64,000 nt of DNA from Chryseolinea lacunae (GTDB lineage: Bacteria > Bacteroidota > Bacteroidia > Cytophagales > Cyclobacteriaceae): positions 1 to 64,000 of the forward strand of contig NZ_JAERRB010000006.1 in the NCBI RefSeq assembly GCF_016735595.1. Direction: 5' to 3'. This document shows positions 17,912 to 24,659 of this stretch, in pieces. The position numbers and the translations under genes were made by a program. Under the pieces are notes generated by a model. That model was not told the origin of the DNA, made no database searches, and saw only the letters and a list, made by a program, of their open reading frames with translations. Every line of letters begins with the position of its first letter. Position 1 is the first letter of the stretch.

Positions 17912-18032
17912 TTCGACGTGTTTAAGAGGTGTGGTCCATGCCACGTTCCAATATCAATGCCACGTTGAAAAGGCGCCGTGGCGTAGAAAAAGGGACATCT
18001 GTGAAGGTGGCGATTTCTTCTCCCTCCGTCAC

Positions 18033-18057
18033 CGAACAAAATTGTTCGTCAACGAAC
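18033..18057. promoter_or_regulatory. Overlapping palindromes in a divergent intergenic region
   Basis: CGAACAA-AA-TTGTTCG (18033-18048, 7-bp arms) overlaps GTTCG-TCAA-CGAAC (18044-18057, 5-bp arms). The cluster lies between the leftward permease gene and the rightward acetyltransferase gene, ending about 60 bp before the latter. It looks like an operator for a dimeric repressor; the regulator is not identified. Confidence 0.4.
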
Positions 18058-18117
18058 ATGGTGCATCGCCGCCGGCTTCCGATATTTGTCAACACAGAAA
18101 AAACTAGAGCAGCTTCC

Positions 18118-18426
18118 ATGGACGATATACAATTGCATTTGAACAGCGCCGGCCACGGTGCTTTCCTGCTGGAAAAAGACGGCGAACGCCTTGCCGAAAT
18201 GGTCATTAGTGTCATTGGCAAAAACCTGACGGTCTATCACACCGAAGTTTCCGAAAAGCTGAAAGGCCAGGGTGTGGCCGGGAAGATGTTGGCCCTGATG
18301 GTGGACTACGCCCGCACACACGACCTGAAGGTGATTGCGCTGTGTCCGTATGTGCTGGCCCAATTCAAACGCCACCCCGATCAGTATGCCGACATCTGGA
18401 ATCAGGACTGGCACCATCCGTCGTAG
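18118..18426 (+). CDS. GNAT-family small acetyltransferase (PF14542 type)
   Basis: 102 residues from the ATG at 18118; an open frame extends upstream to 17929 but its sequence is low-complexity basic and unlike the family, whereas MDDIQLHL is a normal start. The protein follows the single-domain Acetyltransf_CG pattern: GHGAFLLEKDGERLAEM, LTVYHTEVSEKLKGQGVAGK (acetyl-CoA pyrophosphate loop Q/RxGxG/A-like), MVDYARTHDLKVIALCPYV and the C-terminal HPDQYADIW. Members of this family (YidJ/YjdJ-like) are soluble; substrates are mostly unknown. It is transcribed alone, divergently from the permease. Confidence 0.9.
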   Translation: MDDIQLHLNSAGHGAFLLEKDGERLAEMVISVIGKNLTVYHTEVSEKLKGQGVAGKMLALMVDYARTHDLKVIALCPYVLAQFKRHPDQYADIWNQDWHHPS

Positions 18427-18453
18427 GCTTCGCGTTGAATTTGTGCGTGTGGG

Positions 18454-19005
18454 TTAAAGCACGTATTTGGCGTACTGTTTCATTTGGGTGAGGCCGCGTT
18501 GCAAAAGCTCGCGGGCCGTTGTTTCGTTAACGCAGAGGATCGTTCCAATCTCGGCAAACGACAAACCATCCTGGAGGCGAAGAATAAGCGCTTCGTATTG
18601 ACGCGGCGACAAGTCGCTCAGCAATTTCTGAAGGCGATAAAGACGTTGATCGCTGGGCTGTGCTTCGTTCAAATTTTCGTCCGACGACAATTCCGAAAAG
18701 TGAAATGCTTCTTCGATGAGGGCACCTTCGGATGTGAAAAAAGATTTCTGAGCGCCGTTTCGCAAAAGCCTGCGCCGGAGCGAACGATAGAGGTAGAAGC
18801 GTGCCGATGTGGTGGGCGAAACATTGTCGCGAAAGCGCCAGAGCTCCACAAACAATTCGTGCACGGCCTCTTGCACTGCCGCATCGTCGGCCCCGATCTT
18901 GCGACCGTAGTTGTACAAAAATTTGAAGTAGCGGTTAAACATCCAGGCAAAAGCTTCTTCGTCACCTCCCCGCATTGCGTCCCATTGCTTCAGCTCCATG
19001 TCCAT
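18454..19005 (-). CDS. ECF RNA polymerase sigma factor
   Basis: 183 residues. Region 2 is seen in EEAFAWMFNRYFKFLYNYGRK, QEAVHELFVELWRFRD and ARFYLYRSLRRRLLR. Region 4 is LSPRQYEALILRLQDGLSF, AEIGTILCVNETTARELLQRGL. The pattern is that of the Bacteroidota sigma-70 family. Such factors usually sit next to a FecR-type anti-sigma gene and a SusC gene, but neither adjoins this one, so its control is unknown. The first and third codons are both ATG; the difference is two residues. It converges with the acetyltransferase gene, leaving a 27-nt gap. Confidence 0.92.
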   Translation of the reverse strand: MDMELKQWDAMRGGDEEAFAWMFNRYFKFLYNYGRKIGADDAAVQEAVHELFVELWRFRDNVSPTTSARFYLYRSLRRRLLRNGAQKSFFTSEGALIEEAFHFSELSSDENLNEAQPSDQRLYRLQKLLSDLSPRQYEALILRLQDGLSFAEIGTILCVNETTARELLQRGLTQMKQYAKYVL

Positions 19006-19149
19006 TGTGCGTCTGATATTCCCGGCAATGAAGCAAAGGAATTTAATCTTTACAAACAGACTTCGGTGGAAAAAGTCTCGCCTTCAAAAAAGCCGCAAAA
19101 ACAGCGACCATGGCGGGTTTTGGAGGGAATGTTTTTGCCGGAATGCGGC

Positions 19150-19605
19150 CTATAAAACCTCCGCAAGTTTCTTGATTTCGACCAGGATTGGATTCCAGCC
19201 TTCGCCTTTGTTATAGGTTTCCGCATAGCGCCGTTCGCTATCCGCCACCGTGGCAAAGTCGCCTTGGGTGACCGTGAGGCGTGTTTGGTTTTGGATGGTC
19301 TCCAGGCTGTAGGTCACCGTGGTATAGTTTTCAGGCTTGTCTTCCATGGGCGTGTTGGGATCGAACGTGGTGTAGGCCAATCGCGACCCGTCTTTTTTTT
19401 CCACCAGCGTGCCTTTCACGGCCACCAGTTCTTTGCCATCAAATACCCCCTTCCAAAGAAATGGCCCTCCAATTTTCCAGTCCGACTCAATTTCGCAACC
19501 AAACATATATTGTCTTGTATACGCCGAGTTGGTTAACACTTCCCATACGCTTGCGGCCGGGGCATCGATGGTGATGGTGCTGGTAACAATCAAAGGTTTG
19601 CTCAT
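19150..19605 (-). CDS. SRPBCC/AHSA1-like domain protein
   Basis: 151 residues with the START/Bet v1-like helix-grip pattern of the AHSA1 family: ITIDAPAASVWEVLTNSAY at the N-terminus, then W-KIGGPFLWKGVFDGKEL, a VKGTLVEKKDGSRLAYT strand, YTTVTYSLETIQNQTRLTVTQGDF and a long C-terminal helix (NKGEGWNPILVEIKKLAEVL). It is cytoplasmic and likely binds a hydrophobic ligand or acts as an activator-type protein; function in this family is poorly predicted from sequence. It lies 46 nt downstream of an AraC-family gene on the same strand, an arrangement that suggests a two-gene operon. Confidence 0.9.
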   Translation of the reverse strand: MSKPLIVTSTITIDAPAASVWEVLTNSAYTRQYMFGCEIESDWKIGGPFLWKGVFDGKELVAVKGTLVEKKDGSRLAYTTFDPNTPMEDKPENYTTVTYSLETIQNQTRLTVTQGDFATVADSERRYAETYNKGEGWNPILVEIKKLAEVL

Positions 19606-19651
19606 AGATCTGATAGTTTTAATGCGTTGATCGGTGCAAAGATGCTGGTGG

Positions 19652-20575
19652 TCATGTTTCGCGGATTGCGTTTTCCGGATTTTTTCTCACGGCAAAGGGT
19701 GTCATTCCAAATTTTTTCTTGAACGCATTATTAAAGTGCTGGGGCGTGGCATAGCCCAGCTCCGACGAAATTTCGGCGGCAGTCTTTCGGGTGTCGCGCA
19801 AGTAGCGTTCGGCGAGATGGAGTCGTTGGGCGGTGAGGTAGCCAAACACGGTGGTGTCGAATATTTCCTTGAACCCACGCTTCAGTTTGTATTCATTCAA
19901 TCCCACAGCGCGGGCAATCTCCGAGAGATTGGGTGGACAATGTGCGCGTGCATTCACCAGGTCGCGCACGGCAATGATCTTCTCTTTATCGGTTTTGCTT
20001 TTCAGAAACGGTTCGCCCCGGACCACCGGTTTGGTGCAGGCTTCGGCCGAAAGCACCAACAACTCGACACTCTTCGACAACAAAAACATTTTCTTCACGT
20101 CGCCCGTGTAGGCATTGTGAAGAATTTGCTGAATCGCGGTTTGAATGCCCGGATCGATGGCTCCCCAGTGCGGCGACAACATCACGCTGCGACCGGCCAG
20201 AACATCATTAGAAAACTTTTCCAGCTCCGGCGTGGTGTTTTGCGTGTAGGCGATGAATGTATCTTTCGGAAACTGGATGCCAAACGTTTCGATCTCGGCG
20301 GTTTTGTTTTGCACCGTCATGTCGAAGCCTTGCGAATACATGAGGTTGTGGTGGCTGCCAATGAGGTCGAAGGTCTGGCCCAACTGCTGATAGGTGAAAC
20401 GATAGTCTCCTCTCATCCCGAAATGCAGGCGCACCACATCGGACTGGCTACTGGCCGAAAATGTGGTGTTGACCGCGCATCGTGAACGCGTGTGCCCCAA
20501 CCGGATGTCGTCGCAGGTCCATACGGTAGATTCACGCGAACCGCCTTCGATTTGCACTACGATTTTCTCTTCCAT
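19652..20575 (-). CDS. AraC-family transcriptional regulator
   Basis: 307 residues. The N-terminal ~190 residues form a sensor-like domain (VVQIEGGSRESTVW, VVRLHFGMRGDYRFTY). The C-terminal two-helix-turn-helix domain is clear: IRDL-type helix (ARAHCPPNLSEIARAVGLNEY), KLKRGFKEIFDTTVFGYLTAQRLH, then AAEISSELGYATPQHFNNAF and the signature end KKKFGMTPFAVR. It resembles the PchR-like class. It is upstream of the SRPBCC gene and likely regulates it or a nearby function; no operator was identified. Confidence 0.92.
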   Translation of the reverse strand: MEEKIVVQIEGGSRESTVWTCDDIRLGHTRSRCAVNTTFSASSQSDVVRLHFGMRGDYRFTYQQLGQTFDLIGSHHNLMYSQGFDMTVQNKTAEIETFGIQFPKDTFIAYTQNTTPELEKFSNDVLAGRSVMLSPHWGAIDPGIQTAIQQILHNAYTGDVKKMFLLSKSVELLVLSAEACTKPVVRGEPFLKSKTDKEKIIAVRDLVNARAHCPPNLSEIARAVGLNEYKLKRGFKEIFDTTVFGYLTAQRLHLAERYLRDTRKTAAEISSELGYATPQHFNNAFKKKFGMTPFAVRKNPENAIRET

Positions 20576-21022
20576 GGTCCTTGATCTTCGCGCTCAAGGT
20601 TAAAGGTACTTCATTATTCTGCGCGATGCCGTAGATAACTGCAGGAGCCGTGTTAAAAATCCCGCGGTCTGCGTCAGTAGTATGGCACAGCATACGACAC
20701 TGACCCTCCAGTTATTTTTTCAAGTACTCTGTGTTGGCAAAAAAAAGGCCCCGAATTGCCATTCGGGGCCAGCGGATGAATATTTCATCCAACCTAAACT
20801 AATCGCTGATGAGCCATTATCCAATATGCATGCCAACCCCTTAAAACGCGCTATTTGAAGTCGATTCGACTATTTGATACCCCACCGGCTGTACGCGCAT
20901 GGATATTTTTTGGCCGGTCGCAGTCCACCGATGAACACTTTCTGATTACCTTTCGGGTGCCCTAAAACTATCCAGGCACCAAACTCATCTTACCGTAACA
21001 CCTGAAAAAAACTAGCGTCTTT
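20576..21022. other. Divergent intergenic region with terminator and a second hairpin
   Basis: No protein gene is supported. It holds a strong leftward intrinsic terminator (20739-20770) immediately preceded, on the leftward strand, by a second short hairpin (GGATGAA/TTCATCC, 20774-20790). No leftward gene lies to the right that could feed this terminator, so a leftward small RNA is possible. The rightward ompH promoter should lie at its right end; TACCTTTC near 20950 is a near match to TAnnTTTG. Confidence 0.5.
20739..20770 (-). terminator. Intrinsic terminator, leftward
   Basis: The stem GGCCCCGAA (20747-20755) / TTCGGGGCC (20762-20770) has a 6-nt loop and is followed leftward by eight T residues (20739-20746). 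This is a textbook Rho-independent terminator on the minus strand. Confidence 0.85.
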
Positions 21023-21595
21023 ATGAAACTTCTTTCTCCGAAAACCTGCACACTCACCCTCATCACCCTGTTGCTTTGCGGCGCTGCCCTGGCACAAACA
21101 CCCCTGAAAGTCGGCTATGCCCGCATCGACTATATTTTCACACAATTGCCCGACGCCAAACAAGTGGAGTCTACCATGCAGACCCTTCAAAAACAACTTC
21201 AGGCACAAATTGAAGGAAAGGATGCCGAGCTGAAAAAGAAATATGCCGAATACATTTCGGGCCGCGAAACTATGTTGGAACCGGTGCGCAACAACACCGA
21301 AACCGAAATGCAACAAATGCAGGAGAACCTTCAGAAGCTGCGGGAAGATGCCCAGACCACACTTCAGAATAAACAAAATCAACTGCTGGAACCCGTCTAT
21401 AAAAAAATCGGCAAAGGCATTGAAGACACCGCGAAGGAAAACGGCTACCAGTTCATCGTGAGCGACGTGATTGGCGGCACCCGGCTGTTGCTCTATAGCG
21501 ATCCTTCCATGGATGTGTCGGATCTGATTCTGAAAAAACTGGGCGTAACTCCCAAACCCGTCGCGGCCACCACGCCCGCTCCGGCTACGCACTAA
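21023..21595 (+). CDS. OmpH/Skp-family periplasmic chaperone
   Basis: 190 residues. The signal peptide ends at AALAQ (about residue 25), followed by the family opening VGYARIDYIFTQLPDAKQVE. A long charged helical arm runs from about residue 45 to 140 (MQTLQKQLQAQIEGKDAELKKKYAEY ... VRNNTETEMQQMQENLQKLRED), then the short C-terminal beta part (NGYQFIVSDVIGGTRLLLYSDPSMDVSDLILKKLG). Skp trimers hold unfolded outer-membrane proteins in the periplasm. An Ala/Pro/Thr tail follows. It is a monocistronic gene: a strong terminator follows it, before the split-receptor operon. Confidence 0.93.
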   Translation: MKLLSPKTCTLTLITLLLCGAALAQTPLKVGYARIDYIFTQLPDAKQVESTMQTLQKQLQAQIEGKDAELKKKYAEYISGRETMLEPVRNNTETEMQQMQENLQKLREDAQTTLQNKQNQLLEPVYKKIGKGIEDTAKENGYQFIVSDVIGGTRLLLYSDPSMDVSDLILKKLGVTPKPVAATTPAPATH

Positions 21596-21618
21596 GTCAC
21601 CAAGATCACTCTATAGTA

Positions 21619-21654
21619 AAAAGGGAAAGCTCGCACGCTTTCCCTTTTTCTTTT
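21619..21654 (+). terminator. Intrinsic terminator after ompH
   Basis: The stem AAAAGGGAAAGC (21619-21630) / GCTTTCCCTTTT (21637-21648) has the loop TCGCAC and is followed by a T-rich tract. It separates ompH transcription from the TonB-receptor operon. Confidence 0.85.
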
Positions 21655-21675
21655 ATGCAGCGGTTGGTGGCTCTA

Positions 21676-21711
21676 TCATGATTTTTTGATCATTCATGAT
21701 TTTTTGATCAT
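21676..21711. repeat. Perfect tandem 18-bp repeat upstream of the receptor operon
   Basis: TCATGATTTTTTGATCAT is repeated head-to-tail without a gap (21676-21693 and 21694-21711). Each copy contains TGATCA. It ends 85 bp before the start codon of the plug-less receptor gene, a position suited to an activator or repressor site. Confidence 0.6.
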
Positions 21712-21796
21712 TGTATAAAAACAAATAACTTTTTCGGGGGATCGTATGGAATCCCGACCGGCTCTGCATCATAGAAACACCTAAATCAAAAAGTCT

Positions 21797-24655
21797 ATGC
21801 TGCGAACCTTTACCCTGCTGCTGTTTCTGCTTGCATCGTGGCAAGCTCACAGCCAAACCCGCACCATCAGCGGAACGCTGCACGACACCGACGGAAGTCC
21901 GCTTCCCGGTGTGAATGTGATAATAAAGGGCACCCAGACGGGAACCGTCACCAATGCGGATGGCTACTACTCCATACAGGCGCCTGTTGGATCGACGCTG
22001 GTGTTTGCGTTCATCGGCATGCAAACACGCGAAGTGGTGGTGAGCCCCGAAAATTTTAAGACACCGCCGAGAATTCCCGCGCAGAAGCGCATAGAAAAAC
22101 CGCAGCCCTCGCTCTACGCGATGCTGTTCAAAGACTCCACCACGTTGAACACACCGGGTGTGACGGTGCTCTCCGACAAGACCCCATCCTATACCAACCG
22201 CGCCAACGTTGCGCCCGAACGCATCAAGGCCATTCGACGCGTGGGGCAGCACTATACGGTTGTTGCCAACGACCCCAACCCCGTGGGCGGCATAAGTGGT
22301 CAGTTCACCAACACCGTCAGTTTCGAAACCATCAACAAACTGCCGTCGCTTCAAAATGTCTATGCACAAGGTCGGCCGCAAGGCGGAAGCGCGCAATGGC
22401 AAGGCCCCGACAACAACGAAATTTTCAGCTGGGGTCCGCTTCTCCGAACGCTCGAATACGACGGCAGTGTGTATCCGTATGATCGTCAAGGCAGGTTGGT
22501 GACGGCGGGAACGGGCAGTGGAGCATCGGCCGCCGCATATGATGCCTCTGTTTTTCGAACCGCCATCTCCACATCAACGGAGCTTCAGCTCACAGTGCCC
22601 TCCTTCAAAAAAGGAAATATCAGTGTGTCGCTTGAGAACCGAAATCGCCAGGGCATTCTTCCAAACGCACACTACACGCGACAAAACGCGTCGCTGTCAT
22701 TGAGAAATGTGCAGCTGTGCGATCGCACAAAATTGCAGGGACTGTTTTCGTACAATCATTCATCCGGCCGGCTCATGAATCGCGGGGCAAACCTGGCCAC
22801 CATTGTCGGCTCGATCTATCGCACACCGCCCACCTTCGACAACGCCAACGGTCTGCAGCGAAATGCGGCGCTTCATTCAACGGAGGCCTACCGGCTTGCC
22901 GATGGTTCTGTCCGGTCGCATGCGCCTGAACTTGTCGATAATCCCTATGACCTGCTCAGCAACTTTCCAGATCGCGAAAAACAAAACCGGTTGCTGGCCA
23001 ACCTAAACCTGCAACGCACGGAAAAACCGTTTGGCTATCTCGCATCGGCGAGCATAGAAAAACAACAAAACGATATCGTGCACGGATTTCCCATAGGCTA
23101 TGCGGGATTTGCCGACGGCCGGATCACACATCGCGTAGACGATCAAACCCTGCTCAGTGCCATGGTGTCGCCGACCTACAAACATCCTTCACACGATTTG
23201 AAAGTCAACGCCTCCTATGTCGTCAACGCCGAATTCCGGAAGCTCAACCGCACCGACGGCACACGCTTTCGCGAAGGTGACTATTCTCTTGAAGCAGCCG
23301 GTATGCGCACCCAGATGCAACAAACACCTTCGCGAACAAGCCATGAGTTGTCGGTGAACCTGCAGGAGCGTTATGAGGATTTCATTCTATTAAAGCTGGC
23401 AAACCGCAGCTACTTCTCGAATACAGCGCCGGCCGATTCGTATACAAACTTCTTTCCTACAGCCAGTCTCAGTGTGGACCTGGCAAACAAACTATACATC
23501 GACCAAGTCGACTTACTAAGACCGTATGTGTCACTCTCACGCACGCTACACGAAGCACCCTTGATCTATAACAACTGGTCATATCTCTCCACACGTCAGA
23601 CGCTCCAGGCTTACAACACCTTCAATGAATCGACGGAGCTTTTCTTCCCGTCGGGCCTCGCACCGGAAACCACACGCAAACTCGAAACGGGTGTGCGCCT
23701 GGATGCGTTCCGGTATTTTTCGTTCGAGTTTTCCTATTTCAATTTTCAAACCGACAACTTTGTGAGCCCAATATATCGCAACGGTCATTTCGCCCTGGGC
23801 AACGCGGCATCCATCAGCAACACGGGCGCATCGGTCGCACTGGCCTTCAACTCTTCGAACTGGAACCAAACGTACTGGGGTGTTGACCTGAAGTGGAGCA
23901 CCTATAATAACGTTGTGGATGCACTGGCTACAACCGATCCCTTCATTGCACTGGCGGGTTTTGAATCGGTGGCCTCCGTGTTGGCGCCGGGCAAGCCGGT
24001 GGGCGCGCTGTATGGCACAACGTTTCAACGAAACGAAAACGGCGACATGATCATTGGTGCCGATGGCTTTCCGCTGGTAGACAACACCTTGAAAATGATT
24101 GGCAACCCACAACCCGATTGGGTCCTGGGCTTCACCAGTTTCCTGAACATACATCAATTCAAAATTTCCACGACGCTCGATTTCAAACACGGTGGCCAGG
24201 CCTGGAACGGAACAGCCCGCATGCTGGACTATCTCGGCAAGTCTGCCACAACGGCAGAGCTACGCAACACCAGCGCCTATGTGTTTGAAGGTGTGAACGA
24301 GCAAGGGCAGGTGAACACACAGTCCGTGAACTTCGCCGATCCTTCGCAACCCGTGGCCAGCAACCGGTGGGTGCGCTATGGCTGGGCTGGCGTGGGCGAA
24401 GAGTATATTCAGAATGCATCGTGGTTCCGGATGAGTGAGTTGTCGCTCTCGTATGCCACACCCCGCGTCAACCAGCGGCAGTTCATCAAGGAAGCAAGGT
24501 TCTCGCTTGTTGGTCGTAATCTTTTTCTGGTCACGCCCTACGAAGGTGTGGACCCGTCGTCGACATTGTTCGGCTATGCCACCGGGTCGGGCCTCGACCT
24601 CTTCAACACACCCAGTACCCGCAGCTTCAGTGCCATCGTAACCCTTCTCTTTTAA
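21797..24655 (+). CDS. SusC-like outer-membrane barrel lacking its plug domain
   Basis: 952 residues. The signal peptide ends at AHSQ (about residue 20). A CarboxypepD_reg-like domain spans about 22-92 (ISGTLHDTDGSPLPGVNVI, GTQTGTVTNADGYYSI, LVFAFIGMQTREVVV). In SusC proteins a TonB-box-like EVVVVGYG and a ~130-residue plug should come next. Here a ~50-residue linker leads straight into the region that normally follows the plug (TNTVSFETINKLPSLQNVYAQG) and then a full SusC-type barrel ending in SLVGRNLFLVTPYEGVDPSS and the terminal strand RSFSAIVTLLF. The reading frame is uninterrupted, so this is not a frameshift. The stop codon is 4 nt before the next gene, which encodes the missing plug. 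A TonB-linked transport role therefore probably needs the partner protein. Confidence 0.9.
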   Translation: MLRTFTLLLFLLASWQAHSQTRTISGTLHDTDGSPLPGVNVIIKGTQTGTVTNADGYYSIQAPVGSTLVFAFIGMQTREVVVSPENFKTPPRIPAQKRIEKPQPSLYAMLFKDSTTLNTPGVTVLSDKTPSYTNRANVAPERIKAIRRVGQHYTVVANDPNPVGGISGQFTNTVSFETINKLPSLQNVYAQGRPQGGSAQWQGPDNNEIFSWGPLLRTLEYDGSVYPYDRQGRLVTAGTGSGASAAAYDASVFRTAISTSTELQLTVPSFKKGNISVSLENRNRQGILPNAHYTRQNASLSLRNVQLCDRTKLQGLFSYNHSSGRLMNRGANLATIVGSIYRTPPTFDNANGLQRNAALHSTEAYRLADGSVRSHAPELVDNPYDLLSNFPDREKQNRLLANLNLQRTEKPFGYLASASIEKQQNDIVHGFPIGYAGFADGRITHRVDDQTLLSAMVSPTYKHPSHDLKVNASYVVNAEFRKLNRTDGTRFREGDYSLEAAGMRTQMQQTPSRTSHELSVNLQERYEDFILLKLANRSYFSNTAPADSYTNFFPTASLSVDLANKLYIDQVDLLRPYVSLSRTLHEAPLIYNNWSYLSTRQTLQAYNTFNESTELFFPSGLAPETTRKLETGVRLDAFRYFSFEFSYFNFQTDNFVSPIYRNGHFALGNAASISNTGASVALAFNSSNWNQTYWGVDLKWSTYNNVVDALATTDPFIALAGFESVASVLAPGKPVGALYGTTFQRNENGDMIIGADGFPLVDNTLKMIGNPQPDWVLGFTSFLNIHQFKISTTLDFKHGGQAWNGTARMLDYLGKSATTAELRNTSAYVFEGVNEQGQVNTQSVNFADPSQPVASNRWVRYGWAGVGEEYIQNASWFRMSELSLSYATPRVNQRQFIKEARFSLVGRNLFLVTPYEGVDPSSTLFGYATGSGLDLFNTPSTRSFSAIVTLLF

Positions 24656-24659
24656 ACTT

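Noticed and set aside
21797-24655. Plug-less SusC as a pseudogene or sequencing frameshift
   Set aside because: The frame is open throughout, the linker flows into normal post-plug sequence, and no plug-like sequence occurs in other frames of this gene; the plug lies in the next gene instead.
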